Of a stretch of DNA of 48,192 nt, positions 15,223 to 24,463 are shown piece by piece. Origin of the DNA: Pyrinomonadaceae bacterium (GTDB lineage Bacteria; Acidobacteriota; Blastocatellia; Pyrinomonadales; Pyrinomonadaceae). Below the pieces are notes generated by a model, which saw only the letters and a program-made list of their open reading frames with translations, had not been told where the DNA came from and did no database searches. The DNA lies in assembly GCA_030841105.1 (NCBI GenBank), contig JAVEDE010000124.1:1-48192 (forward strand), read 5' to 3'. The position numbers and the translations under genes were made by a program. Numbering within the stretch: position 1 is the first letter of the stretch; every line of letters begins with the position of its first letter.

Positions 15223-15274
15223 CACGTTGACATGGCCGCGCGTTGATGTGGCCGCACGTTGACATGGCCGCACG
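15223..15274. repeat. 16-bp tandem repeat, about 3.25 copies
   Basis: CACGTTGACATGGCCG, CGCGTTGATGTGGCCG and CACGTTGACATGGCCG follow in tandem, then a partial copy. The array ends 25 bases before the preferred ATG of the propeller lipoprotein. Confidence 0.8.
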
Positions 15275-15299
15275 GGCTTCCTATCATTTCCCGTTCAAG

Positions 15300-16595
15300 A
15301 TGAGTAAAAAAATCAGGCAGGGAAATCATGCGCGTCCGTCTTCGTCCGCCGCCAGTGCGGCGCGTGTCGCGCAAGTGTCGCGCGCGTTCGTCGCGTGCGC
15401 GCTCGTTGCGGTCATGCTCGGCGCGGGCGGTTGCCGTCGCGTGGGCGAGAAGTTGGGGATCAGCGCGGTGCGCCCGCGTGAACTGCGCGATGTACCGTCG
15501 GCGCGCTTAGCCTTCCGCTTGGAGACGGACATCAGCGACGACGTGCTGCCCGAACCCTTGAAGACGGACACGCCCGAAGAACTGCTCGCGCCGGTCAAGA
15601 CGCAGTTCGAGACGAGCCGCAAGGACGAGGCGTTGCTCCGCACCGTCGTCTCGCCCGACGGCCAGCGCGCTCTCGCGCTCTACGATCCGGGCGGCGGCCA
15701 GCCCGCCGACAACACTTTCCGCATAGACCTCTACGGCGCGGACGGCATGTTCGTGCGTAACATCCTGCCGCCGAATTTGGAAGGCATCACGCTCTCGGCC
15801 GTCGCGTGGTCGCCCGACGCGCAGTGGATCGCGTTCATCGGCCGCGAACGTCCGAACGCGACGCCCAGCCCGACGCCGCCCGACGAACTCCCGGTCGCGC
15901 CGCCCACGTTCGACCCGAACGCGTCGCCCGTGCCGACCGCCTCGGTCGCGCCGTTCATCGCGCCCGTCCCCGTCTTCAAGACCGATCAGATTTACGTCGC
16001 CGACCGCAACGGCGAAAACCTGCGGCCGCTCACCACGCGCGACGGCCTCATCTATTTGAACCTCGCGTGGTCGCCCGACAGCCGCGCGCTCGCCGCGCTC
16101 GCCTGCCGTCAGGACGAACTCGAAGCGCGCATGAACGAGGGCAGGGAGTTTGCCGGTCGCCCGCGCATCATCGAACGCGCCGACGGCAAAGAGCGTCTCC
16201 TCGACGATCAACTGATGGACGCGCCGCCCGTCTGGTCGCCCGACTCGGCGAAGGTCGCCACGGCCACCGAGACCGACGTGGCGATCTACGACGCCGCGGG
16301 CAATGCGCCGACTGGCGCGCGTCTGCCCCTGCGCGATCCGCTACTCAACGCCTCCGCCGCTTACGACGCGTCGAAACTGAAACGCGCCAACGCCACCGCC
16401 GCGCCCGCGTCTGCTAGCAGCAGCGGCACGCCGATTTCGTTCAACCCGGTCATCCGCCTCGAATGGTTGCAGCCGGAGACGCTGCTCGTCCGCACGGGGT
16501 TCGTGCGCTACTATCAAAACAGCCCTGAGCCGACGCGCGGCTATCTGCGCTGGCACGTCCTCCACCTCAGCCCGCAGGCCGTCGTCCTCAGTTGA
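15300..16595 (+). CDS. Beta-propeller (TolB/WD40-like) lipoprotein
   Basis: A 431-residue protein. A basic N-terminus and a hydrophobic segment end in AVMLGAGGC, a lipobox-like sequence although not canonical. The mature part has repeated blades with the WSPD motif (VAWSPDAQWIAFIG, LAWSPDSRALAAL, VWSPDSAKVATA), typical of TolB-like/PD40 propellers. A Pro/Thr/Ala-rich insertion (about residues 190-230) interrupts two blades. It probably is anchored at the outer or inner membrane and binds protein partners. The ATG at 15300 is chosen over one at 15243, since the upstream part translates a DNA repeat. The ribosome site is weak. Confidence 0.75.
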   Translation: MSKKIRQGNHARPSSSAASAARVAQVSRAFVACALVAVMLGAGGCRRVGEKLGISAVRPRELRDVPSARLAFRLETDISDDVLPEPLKTDTPEELLAPVKTQFETSRKDEALLRTVVSPDGQRALALYDPGGGQPADNTFRIDLYGADGMFVRNILPPNLEGITLSAVAWSPDAQWIAFIGRERPNATPSPTPPDELPVAPPTFDPNASPVPTASVAPFIAPVPVFKTDQIYVADRNGENLRPLTTRDGLIYLNLAWSPDSRALAALACRQDELEARMNEGREFAGRPRIIERADGKERLLDDQLMDAPPVWSPDSAKVATATETDVAIYDAAGNAPTGARLPLRDPLLNASAAYDASKLKRANATAAPASASSSGTPISFNPVIRLEWLQPETLLVRTGFVRYYQNSPEPTRGYLRWHVLHLSPQAVVLS

Positions 16596-16641
16596 AGAGA
16601 AGCGCGCGGCCGACTTTAAACTAAAGGAGTCGAACACCCCC

Positions 16642-17247
16642 TTGATCTACCAAAGCCTTGCGGACATCTACGCCGCCAACGACACGGTGCGCCGCCAACT
16701 CGCCGCCCGCGTCGAAAATTTAAGCGAAGCGCAACAAACTTTCCGCCCCGCCGAAGGCGCGTGGTCAATCGCCGAGATCATAGACCACCTCTCGATCACC
16801 GAGCAGAACATGGCGCAACTGATCGGCATGCTGCTCAAGAAGAGCGAGGGCGCGCGAGCCTCCGCCGCTGTTGCCGCGAGCGACGGCGTTGACGGCGTTG
16901 ACGCGTCGCCCTCCGCGGGCGCGTCGCCCTTCCAGCCCTTCACGCTCGACAACTACATCGAACAGGTGCGGGAAGTAAAACTAACCGCGCCCGAACGTGT
17001 CAGGCCGGGCGGCAACGTCACGCTCGCAGACGCGCTCGCCAATCTACAGCGCACGCGCGCCGACATCGAAGCCCTGCGCCCGCGCCTCGAAGCCACAAAC
17101 CTCGGCGCGGCCACCTACCCCCACCCGGCCTTCGGCGAATTCAACTCAGCCCAGTGGCTCGCCTTCATCGGCCTCCACGAAGGACGCCACCTCCGCCAGA
17201 TCGAGAACCTCATGGCCGCGCCCGGCTTCGCTCAAGCCGAAGGTTAA
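16642..17247 (+). CDS. DinB-like helical protein
   Basis: A 201-residue protein of the DinB/YfiT four-helix metal-binding superfamily. The N-terminal helix pair includes EGAWSIAEIIDHLSITEQNM, and the C-terminus has FIGLHEGRHLRQIENL. His residues in IIDHL and in HEGRH match the usual metal ligands. Such proteins include thiol transferases and damage-related proteins of mostly unknown substrate. Translation starts at TTG 16642: AAAGGAG lies 12 bases upstream and no better in-frame ATG precedes the domain. A variable Ala/Ser-rich insertion is at about residues 70-95. An inverted repeat 24 bases after the stop may terminate transcription. Confidence 0.8.
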   Translation: MIYQSLADIYAANDTVRRQLAARVENLSEAQQTFRPAEGAWSIAEIIDHLSITEQNMAQLIGMLLKKSEGARASAAVAASDGVDGVDASPSAGASPFQPFTLDNYIEQVREVKLTAPERVRPGGNVTLADALANLQRTRADIEALRPRLEATNLGAATYPHPAFGEFNSAQWLAFIGLHEGRHLRQIENLMAAPGFAQAEG

Positions 17248-17270
17248 ACTAAACAGCGTTCGAGACAATC

Positions 17271-17340
17271 AACCACGAAGGCACGAAGACGCGAAGTTAA
17301 CTCATCAAGTCAACTTCGCGTCTCCGCGTCTTCGTGCTAA
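17271..17340. repeat. About 32-bp inverted repeat, CACGAAGR words
   Basis: The arm 17271-17302 (AACCACGAAGGCACGAAGAC then GCGAAGTTAACT) pairs with 17308-17340 with few mismatches. The loop is only 5 bases. Its word is the same as in 12218-12286. It lies between the DinB-like gene and the tRNA promoter and probably works as a terminator. Confidence 0.8.
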
Positions 17341-17373
17341 ACGACCTCGCGCACCGTCCTCCAGAACGCCCGC

Positions 17374-17402
17374 TTGCGGCCTCCGTCACGCGACCCTATA
17401 AT
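17374..17402 (+). promoter_or_regulatory. Sigma70-type promoter for the tRNA gene
   Basis: TTGCGG (17374-17379) and a perfect TATAAT (17397-17402) are separated by 17 bases. The tRNA starts 26 bases after the -10 box. Confidence 0.75.
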
Positions 17403-17427
17403 CGCCGCCGCACTGCGTGCAATTTCT

Positions 17428-17500
<73 letters not shown>

Positions 17501-17566
17501 ATAACCATTTCAAAAATCGGCGGGCGCGGCGTCGGCGTAACGCTCTACGAGCGGCGCGGGAGGCAG

Positions 17567-18679
17567 ATGTTGGCTAAGGGAAACTCCATCGGCATCGGCA
17601 TCATCGGCTCGGGCTTCGCGCGTGCGACGCAGATACCGGGCTTTCGTGCGTGTGAGGGCGCGCGGGTCGTGGCGATTGCGAGTGCGCGCCGCGAACGCGC
17701 CGAAGCGGTGGCGCGCGAGTTTGAGATTCCGTTCGTCGGGCGCGACTGGCGCGAGGTGATCGAGCACGCGGACGTTGATCTGGTGAGCATCGTGACGCCG
17801 CCCTCCACGCACCTCGAAATGACGCTTCACGCGCTTGCGCGGGGCAAGGCCGTGCTGTGCGAGAAGCCGTTGGCGATGGACGCGTCGGAGACGGGAGAGA
17901 TGCTGCGCGCGTCCGGTGCGGCGGGCACGCTCGCGCTCGTTGACCACGAACTACGTTTTCTCGAAGGGCGCAGGCGTGCTCATGCGATGTTGCGCGCGGG
18001 CGAGATCGGGCGCGTCCGTCACGCGGCCGTCGTCTATCGCGCGGACTCGCGCGCGGACGCGGGGCGCGCTTGGGATTGGTGGTCGGATGCCGCACGGGGC
18101 GGCGGCGCGCTCGGCGCAATCGGCTCGCACGTCGTTGACGGCCTGCGCTGGATGCTCGGCGCGGAAGTGGCGCGCGTCTTCTGCCAACTCTCCACACACA
18201 TCGCGTCGCGCCCCGGCGACGACGACAACAGCGCGACGCGTCCTGTGACTTCGGACGACGCTGCGAACTTGCTCCTCAACTTGAACGGCGGCGAGTTGAC
18301 CGTCGCGTCGGGCGCGACGGCGAACGTCTCGATGTCGTTCGTCGAAGCGGGCGAGCCTTTGCATCGGCTGGAAATTTTCGGCGAGCGCGGCGCGCTCCGG
18401 GTCGAAGGCGACGGCGCGTTGTGGCGCGCGGAGTTGGGCGCGGGCGCGTGGCAGCGCGTCGAGACGGCGCGGGGCGAACTCGCCCAAGGCATGCGCGACA
18501 CCGGCTGGTCGCGCGGCTTCACGCACTTCGCGCAAGAGATCGTCCGCGCCTTACGGGAAGGGCGCACGACAATCGAGGACGCGGCCACGTTCGACGAAGG
18601 CCACCGCACCCAACTCGTGCTCGACGCCGCGCGCCGCTCGCACGCCTCCGGTAGTTGGGCGACGCCCGCAGGCGCATGA
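17567..18679 (+). CDS. Gfo/Idh/MocA family oxidoreductase
   Basis: A 370-residue NAD(P)-dependent sugar or polyol dehydrogenase-like protein. The N-terminal Rossmann fold has GIIGSGFARATQIPGF. The family motif CEKPLAM carries the conserved Lys, and a C-terminal beta-sheet dimer domain follows. Substrate is not predictable. GGGAGG sits 3 bases upstream of the ATG. It is followed on the same strand by hydantoinase-type genes after 174 bases. The last codons and the stop lie in a 23-bp tandem repeat, so the C-terminal ATPAGA may be repeat-derived. Confidence 0.87.
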   Translation: MLAKGNSIGIGIIGSGFARATQIPGFRACEGARVVAIASARRERAEAVAREFEIPFVGRDWREVIEHADVDLVSIVTPPSTHLEMTLHALARGKAVLCEKPLAMDASETGEMLRASGAAGTLALVDHELRFLEGRRRAHAMLRAGEIGRVRHAAVVYRADSRADAGRAWDWWSDAARGGGALGAIGSHVVDGLRWMLGAEVARVFCQLSTHIASRPGDDDNSATRPVTSDDAANLLLNLNGGELTVASGATANVSMSFVEAGEPLHRLEIFGERGALRVEGDGALWRAELGAGAWQRVETARGELAQGMRDTGWSRGFTHFAQEIVRALREGRTTIEDAATFDEGHRTQLVLDAARRSHASGSWATPAGA

Positions 18680-18713
18680 AAGCGACGCCCGCAGGCAGTT
18701 GAAAGCGACGCCC
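18659..18713. repeat. 23-bp tandem repeat spanning a stop codon
   Basis: GCGACGCCCGCAGGC begins units at 18659 and 18682. A partial unit (GCGACGCCC) starts at 18705. The stop codon of the Gfo/Idh gene (18677-18679) is inside the first unit. Confidence 0.8.
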
Positions 18714-18811
18714 ATTAACGGTTAACGGCGACAGGACTTTTAAGTCGCACGGCGCGGCTGACGAGACGAAGCGCGCGACGGAAGTTGAGTTCTCCACACG
18801 TCGAAGAATCA

Positions 18812-18847
18812 TCACGCGGAAATCATCAGTAGATCGTCACGCGGAAA
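18812..18847. repeat. Direct repeat TCACGCGGAAA before the hydantoinase A gene
   Basis: TCACGCGGAAA occurs at 18812-18822 and 18837-18847, 25 bases apart. It lies immediately before the GTG start of the next gene. Confidence 0.6.
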
Positions 18848-18853
18848 CTACCC

Positions 18854-20896
18854 GTGCCTTCTCTTAAAACAAACATACAGCAACGGCGGCGCGTGCGGGT
18901 CGGCGTGGACACGGGCGGGACGTTTACGGATTTCGTCTACGCGGCGCGCGACGGCCGTTTGAGTATCTTCAAACTCGCCTCCACGCCCGACGACCCGGCG
19001 CGCGCCATCGCAGAGGGCTTGCGGCGCATCGCGGCGGAGACGGGCGCGGCGCGCGTCAACGATCTGGAGATCGTCCACGGCACGACCGTCGGCACGAACG
19101 CGCTCTTGCAGAGACGCGGCGCGCGTGCCGCGCTCGTCACGACCGCGGGGTTCGAGGACGTGCTCGCCATCGGCCGACAGGCGCGACCCGCGCTCTACGA
19201 TCTCGACGCCGAACGGCCGGAAGCGATCATCCCGCGCGCGCTGCGCTTCGGCGTGCGCGAACGCGTCGCGGCGACGGGCGAGGTGTTGGAGGCGTTGGAC
19301 GAGGGCGCGCTCGCAGGGTTGGTCGAACGTCTGCGGCGTGCGCGCGTCGAGTCCGTAGCGATCTGTTTGCTGTTCTCGTTCGTGCGGCCGGAGCATGAAA
19401 AGTTGATCGCGCGCGCGCTCGAAAGTCTGTGCGTGCCGCTCTCCGTCTCGCACGAAATCCTGCCTGAGTACCGCGAGTTTGAACGCACCTCGACGGTCGC
19501 CATCAACGCTTACTTACAACCACTGTTGGGCGCGTATCTGAAGAAACTCAGCGCGCCCGGCCTGCGCGTGATGCAGTCTTCGGGCGGGAGCATCTCGGCC
19601 GGACGGGCGGCGCGCGAGCCGGTGCGGACGATTCTGTCGGGGCCTGCGGGCGGCGTCGTCGGCGCGCTCAACGCCGCCCTCGCGGCCGGTTCAACCGACA
19701 TCATCACGTTCGACATGGGCGGCACTTCGACCGATGTGTCGCTGTGCGCCGGGGGGCGCATGCGAACGACAAACGAGGCGACGGTGGCCGCGCTGCCCGT
19801 CGCCGTGCCCGTGTTAGACATTCACACGGTCGGCGCGGGCGGCGGCTCAATCGCGCGCGTGGACGCGGGCGGGAGTCTGCGCGTTGGGCCTGAGTCGGCG
19901 GGCGCGAGTCCCGGCCCGGCGGCCTACGGGCGCGGCACGCTCCCGACCGTGACCGACGCCAACCTCGTGCTCGGACGTTTCGGCGGCGCGGGTCTGCTCG
20001 GCGGCGACTTCGCGCTGGACGAACGCCGCGCGCACGACGCGCTCGCCGGGCTTGCGCGCGAGATGGGCGCGGCGAGCGGGCGGCGGACGACGGCACACGA
20101 GGCCGCGCTCGGCGTGGTGCGCGTGGTGAACGCGGGGATGGAACGCGCGCTGCGCGTCGTGTCGGTCGAGCGCGGGTTCGACTCGCGCGCCTTCGCGCTC
20201 GTCTCGTTCGGCGGCGCGGGCGGTCTGCACGCCGTCGCGCTCGCGGCGAGTCTGCGCATCCCGCGCGTCATCGTGCCCCGGCGGCCGGGCGCGCTCTCCG
20301 CCCTCGGCGCGCTCGCCTCGGACGTGGTGTTGGACGCGAGCCGCACCGTCATGCTCGACGCGGCGGGCGGCCGACTCGACGAACTCGAACGCGCGTTTCG
20401 ACAGATGGAACGCGCCGCCCGCGCCGCGCTCAAACGCGAAGGCTTCGCGGACGAGCGGCGCACGCAGCGACACGCGCGCAGCGTGGCCGCGCGTTACCGC
20501 GGGCAGTCGTTCGAGTTGGAGATCGAATGGAAGTCGGCCGCGAAGCTCGCCGCCGCGTTTCACCGCGCGCACCTCGCGCGCTACGGCTACGCCGAGCCGG
20601 AGAGCGCGGTCGAGGTGGTGAGCGCGCGCCTGCGCTCGCGCGGGCTGGTGGCGAAACTCAAGCGCGAACGCGTCGCACAAAGCGCGAACGCGTCCGTCGT
20701 CGCGCCGCACCACAGCGCGCTCGTCTATTTCACGATCAAACCGGCGCGCGTCGGCGTCTACGCGCGCGACGACTTGCGCGCGGGCGCGCGACTCAAAACG
20801 CCCTGCATCGTCACCGAGTATTCCGCAACCACGCTCGTGCCCGCAGGCACGCACGCGCACATAGACGCCGACGGTAACTTGATCATCGAACTATGA
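18854..20896 (+). CDS. hyuA: Hydantoinase/oxoprolinase family subunit A
   Basis: A 680-residue ATP-dependent amidohydrolase subunit of the HyuA/5-oxoprolinase/acetone-carboxylase superfamily. The N-terminal ATPase-fold phosphate motif is VDTGGTFTDFVY, followed by HGTTVGTNALL. A second nucleotide-binding element is DMGGTSTDVSL, with GPAGGVVGA before it. Length is normal for the family. It should work with the HyuB protein encoded next to hydrolyse a cyclic amide such as a hydantoin, oxoproline or related compound; the exact substrate is unknown. The GTG start at 18854 is chosen as nearest to the conserved N-terminus. The stop overlaps an ATG in an ATGA arrangement that leads into the next gene. 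Confidence 0.87.
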   Translation: MPSLKTNIQQRRRVRVGVDTGGTFTDFVYAARDGRLSIFKLASTPDDPARAIAEGLRRIAAETGAARVNDLEIVHGTTVGTNALLQRRGARAALVTTAGFEDVLAIGRQARPALYDLDAERPEAIIPRALRFGVRERVAATGEVLEALDEGALAGLVERLRRARVESVAICLLFSFVRPEHEKLIARALESLCVPLSVSHEILPEYREFERTSTVAINAYLQPLLGAYLKKLSAPGLRVMQSSGGSISAGRAAREPVRTILSGPAGGVVGALNAALAAGSTDIITFDMGGTSTDVSLCAGGRMRTTNEATVAALPVAVPVLDIHTVGAGGGSIARVDAGGSLRVGPESAGASPGPAAYGRGTLPTVTDANLVLGRFGGAGLLGGDFALDERRAHDALAGLAREMGAASGRRTTAHEAALGVVRVVNAGMERALRVVSVERGFDSRAFALVSFGGAGGLHAVALAASLRIPRVIVPRRPGALSALGALASDVVLDASRTVMLDAAGGRLDELERAFRQMERAARAALKREGFADERRTQRHARSVAARYRGQSFELEIEWKSAAKLAAAFHRAHLARYGYAEPESAVEVVSARLRSRGLVAKLKRERVAQSANASVVAPHHSALVYFTIKPARVGVYARDDLRAGARLKTPCIVTEYSATTLVPAGTHAHIDADGNLIIEL

Positions 20897-20919
20897 AACG
20901 TCAGCCCGCTTTCTTATGA
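20893..20919 (+). other. Eight-codon mini-ORF linking hyuA and hyuB
   Basis: ATGA at 20893-20896 overlaps the hyuA stop. The resulting frame encodes MKRQPAFL and stops at a TGA (20917-20919) that overlaps the hyuB ATG (20916-20918) in a second ATGA. The hyuB protein starts MKRQPPDF, so the mini-ORF is a copy of the hyuB start region, 23 bases upstream. It may allow ribosomes to re-initiate step by step. Confidence 0.55.
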
Positions 20920-22520
20920 AACGACAGCCGCCCGATTTCGATCCCGTCACGCTGGAAATTTGCCGCGCTCTCTACACCTCGGTCGCGGAGGAGATGGGCA
21001 TCGCGCTCCGGCGCACGGCGCACTCGCCGAACATCAAGGAGCGGCGCGACTACTCGTGCGCCGTCTTCGACGCGGCGGGACGCGTCGTCGCGCAGGGCGA
21101 CCACATGCCCGTCCATCTGGGCAGCATGCCGATGGCCGTCGCCGCCGCTCTCAACGAAACTCACATCGCACCCGGCGACGTGATCGCGCTCAACGACCCG
21201 TTCGCGGGCGGCACGCACCTGCCCGACGTAACGCTCGTCGCGGGAGTCTTCGCACGAAGCCGCCGCGCGCCTCTGTTCTACGTCGCCAACCGCGCGCACC
21301 ACGCGGACATCGGCGGCGGCTCGCCCGGTTCGATGGGGATGGCGGCGGACGTGTACGGCGAGGGCTTGCGCATCCCGCCCGTCCATCTCGTGCGCGGCGG
21401 GCGCGTGAACGAAGACGTGATGCGCTTGTTGCTGGCGAACGTGCGCGGGGCTGACGAGCGGCGCGCGGATTTCGCGGCGCAGACGGGCGCGCTCCAGACG
21501 GGCGCGACGCGTCTGCTGGAAATCGTCGCGCGCGCCGGGGCGCGTGAAGCCGTCAGCTACGCCGCGCATCTCATCAACTACTCGGCGCGGATGATGCGCG
21601 CCGCGATCAAAGAAATTCCAGACGGAGTGTACGAAGCGGAAGACGCGCTCGACGACGACGGCGTGGCGTCAGACGCGCCGTGCGTGCTCCGCGTGCGCGT
21701 TTGCATCGAAGGCGCGCGGGCACGTGTTGATTTCACCGGCAGCGCGGCGCAGGTCGCGGGGCCGGTCAACGCGGTGGAGGCGATCACCGTGTCGGCGGTG
21801 GCATACGTCTTCCGCTGCCTGCTCGGCGCGGGTGAAGTCCCTGCGAGCGCGGGGTTGATGGAGCCGATTGAAGTCCACGCGCCGCGCGGCACGATTGTGA
21901 ACGCGCTGCCGCCCGCACCCGTCGCGGGCGGTAACGTGGAAACGTCGCAACGCATCGTTGACGTGTTGTTCAAGGCGCTCGCGCGTGCGTTGCCGGGGCG
22001 GATTCCGGCGGCGAGTCAGGGCACGATGAACAACCTCACCATCGGCGGCGTTGACGCGCGCAACGGGCGCGAGTTCGCCTACTACGAGACGGTCGCGGGC
22101 GGCATGGGCGCGCGCCCCGCGCACGACGGCCTGAGCGCGGTGCACACGCACATGACCAACAGCCTCAACACGCCAATTGAGGCGCTCGAATACGCTTACC
22201 CGCTGCGCGTGCGCGAGTATGCGATCCGCGCGAACTCCGGCGGCGCGGGCAAGCGGCGCGGCGGCCACGGCGTCGTGCGCGAGATCGAAACGCTCTCGGA
22301 CGCGCGCATGTCCCTGCTCGCAGACCGTCGTCGCCTCGCGCCCTACGGCCTCGCGGGCGGCGCAGACGGTCGCGCCGGTCAAGATTCGATTGTGCGCGTT
22401 GATGAAGGTGGCCGCGCCCGTGCGCGTCGCATCAACGCGAAAGGCTCTTGGGAACTGAAGGCGGGCGACCGCGTGCGCATCGAGACGCCGGGCGGCGGCG
22501 GCCACGGGAAGAAAGTATGA
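20916..22520 (+). CDS. hyuB: Hydantoinase/oxoprolinase family subunit B
   Basis: A 534-residue HyuB-type subunit. Characteristic motifs are EEMGIALRRTAHSPNIKERRDYS at the N-terminus, NDPFAGGTHLPDVTLV, and NRAHHADIGG with likely metal-binding His. The family tail ends in GGGGHG. It forms the hydrolase complex with HyuA. The gene starts 20 bases after the hyuA stop and appears translationally coupled through a duplicated start sequence. No transporter or racemase gene is adjacent, so substrate cannot be deduced. The terminus is normal and no frameshift is seen. Confidence 0.88.
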   Translation: MKRQPPDFDPVTLEICRALYTSVAEEMGIALRRTAHSPNIKERRDYSCAVFDAAGRVVAQGDHMPVHLGSMPMAVAAALNETHIAPGDVIALNDPFAGGTHLPDVTLVAGVFARSRRAPLFYVANRAHHADIGGGSPGSMGMAADVYGEGLRIPPVHLVRGGRVNEDVMRLLLANVRGADERRADFAAQTGALQTGATRLLEIVARAGAREAVSYAAHLINYSARMMRAAIKEIPDGVYEAEDALDDDGVASDAPCVLRVRVCIEGARARVDFTGSAAQVAGPVNAVEAITVSAVAYVFRCLLGAGEVPASAGLMEPIEVHAPRGTIVNALPPAPVAGGNVETSQRIVDVLFKALARALPGRIPAASQGTMNNLTIGGVDARNGREFAYYETVAGGMGARPAHDGLSAVHTHMTNSLNTPIEALEYAYPLRVREYAIRANSGGAGKRRGGHGVVREIETLSDARMSLLADRRRLAPYGLAGGADGRAGQDSIVRVDEGGRARARRINAKGSWELKAGDRVRIETPGGGGHGKKV

Positions 22521-22652
22521 ACACGGAATGATGAAGGTTGAATTTAAGACAAACACCTTCAATTCATCAGGTCGCGTTGACACTTCGCCTTTTCTTCGTC
22601 AGTTGTTCAATTTAGAATGTCATTTCTCGAACACGTTTGAAGGGGGCAACTC

Positions 22653-24338
22653 ATGCGCGTCACCATCGGGCAGATCAACACGACGAACGGCGACTATGAG
22701 GGCAACGTCGCGCAGTGCTTGCGCGCCATCGAGCAGGCGCGCGCCGACGGGAGCGATCTGGTGGTGCTGCCGGAGGTCGCCGTGCAGGGCTACATGTCCT
22801 TCGACTGGTTCATGGATCGCGACGTGATCGCGCACGCCACCGAGCCGCTCGATCAGATCGTCGCGGCGAGCGCGGGGCTGACCGTCATCGTCGGCACGGT
22901 GCGCCCGACGGGACAAGAGCAGGGTCGCAAACTCTACAACTCCGCGGCCGTCATCTCCGACGGCAAGCTCTTGGGCTTCGCCGACAAGACGCTGCTTCCC
23001 GAATACGACGTGTTCGACGACCCGCGCTACTTCGAGCCGGCGAAGGAGCGTCGGCTATTCGACGTGCGCGGCGTGAGGGTCGGCATCGCCGTCTGCGAGG
23101 ACATGTGGAACGACAAGACCTACTGGCGCGAGCGGCTCTATGCGAACGACCCGACCGACGAGTTGATCGCGATGGGCGCGCAAGTGATCGTCTCGATCAA
23201 TGCGTCGCCCTTCAACAAAGGCAAGATGGGGCAACGCTGCTCGATGGTGTCGCACCGCGCGAAGGCGGCCGGGCTGCCCATCGTCTTCGTCAACCTCGTC
23301 GGCGCGAACGACGGCGTGATCTTCGACGGCGCGTCAATCGTCACGGATCACAAGGGTCAGATCATCTTGCAAGCGCCGCCCTTCGAGGAGTTTTACGGCT
23401 CGGTCTCGCTGGACTGCGACGAGTGCGACACCTACTGCCTGCCCGGCGACGACATTCAGACCGTCCACGACGCGCTCGTCCTCGGTATCCGCGACTACGC
23501 GCGCAAGAACCGCTTCGAGCGCGCCGTGCTCGGACTCTCCGGCGGCATTGACTCTGCGCTCGTCGCCGCGCTGGCGTGCGAGGCTTTGGGCGCGGAGAAC
23601 GTCCTGTCGGTGATGATGCCCTCGCCTTTTTCGTCGCGCGGCAGCGTGGACGATTCCGTCGCGCTCGGTAAAAATTTGGGGATGCCGACCATCGAACACC
23701 CGATCAGCGCGGCCTACGAAGTGCTCGTCAAGGAATTGAAACTGGAGAACCCCGCGACGGCGCTGGAAGAGATCGCGCGGCAGAACACGCAGTCGCGCCT
23801 GCGCGGCAACATGTTGATGGCGATCTCGAACGCCGAGAGCCGCCTGCTGCTTTCGACCGGCAACAAGTCGGAACTCGCCCTCGGCTACTGCACGCTCTAC
23901 GGCGACACGAACGGCGGCCTCGCCGTCCTCGGCGACGTGCTCAAGACAGAGGTCTGGGCGCTCTCGCGCCACGTCAACCGCGAGCGCGAGATCATCCCGC
24001 ACGCGATCATCGAGAAACGCCCTTCGGCCGAACTCGCGCCGGGTCAGTTCGACGATCAATCGCTGCCCCCTTACGACAAACTCGACCCCATCCTCAAACT
24101 CTACTTCGAGCGCAAGGCGACGCCCGAAGAGATCGTCGCCGCAGGTCACGATCAGCAACTCATCTTCGACGTGCTCAACCGCGTCGAAGCGCCCGCCAAC
24201 GAATTCAAGCGGCGGCAACTCCCGCCCACGCTCATCATCTCGCGCCACGCCATCGGCATCGGCCGCCGCCGCCCCGTCACGCACCGCTACCGCCGACAGG
24301 TCTTGAAGGCCGTCGAGCGCGCGGCGGAGTCCGGCTGA
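22653..24338 (+). CDS. nadE: Glutamine-dependent NAD(+) synthetase
   Basis: A 561-residue two-domain enzyme that makes NAD from deamido-NAD, ATP and glutamine. The N-terminal nitrilase-fold glutaminase (about residues 1-260) has the catalytic Glu in VLPEVAVQGY, Lys in DKTLLPEYDVF and Cys in VGIAVCEDMW. The C-terminal ATP-pyrophosphatase domain has the P-loop LSGGIDSALVAAL, with STGNKSELALGYCTLYGD downstream. Length is usual for the prokaryotic glutamine type. A purine-rich site AAGGGGGCAA precedes the ATG. With nadA at 44723 this gives two NAD-synthesis genes in the window. Confidence 0.95.
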   Translation: MRVTIGQINTTNGDYEGNVAQCLRAIEQARADGSDLVVLPEVAVQGYMSFDWFMDRDVIAHATEPLDQIVAASAGLTVIVGTVRPTGQEQGRKLYNSAAVISDGKLLGFADKTLLPEYDVFDDPRYFEPAKERRLFDVRGVRVGIAVCEDMWNDKTYWRERLYANDPTDELIAMGAQVIVSINASPFNKGKMGQRCSMVSHRAKAAGLPIVFVNLVGANDGVIFDGASIVTDHKGQIILQAPPFEEFYGSVSLDCDECDTYCLPGDDIQTVHDALVLGIRDYARKNRFERAVLGLSGGIDSALVAALACEALGAENVLSVMMPSPFSSRGSVDDSVALGKNLGMPTIEHPISAAYEVLVKELKLENPATALEEIARQNTQSRLRGNMLMAISNAESRLLLSTGNKSELALGYCTLYGDTNGGLAVLGDVLKTEVWALSRHVNREREIIPHAIIEKRPSAELAPGQFDDQSLPPYDKLDPILKLYFERKATPEEIVAAGHDQQLIFDVLNRVEAPANEFKRRQLPPTLIISRHAIGIGRRRPVTHRYRRQVLKAVERAAESG

Positions 24339-24463
24339 GAGTGCGTCGGACAAGCCGCGCGCGGTGAGGGGCGGTTGCTTCGTCCTCTAACGTACAGTCA
24401 ATGTTGGTTGCCGCGACTATCATTCGTCGCGTCCCGAAATAACTTACTAGGAGGGTTTTCACC

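Noticed and set aside
18854..22520. Acetone carboxylase or true 5-oxoprolinase assignment
   Set aside because: Motifs only place the pair in the hydantoinase/oxoprolinase superfamily; no third subunit gene or other context supports a specific substrate.
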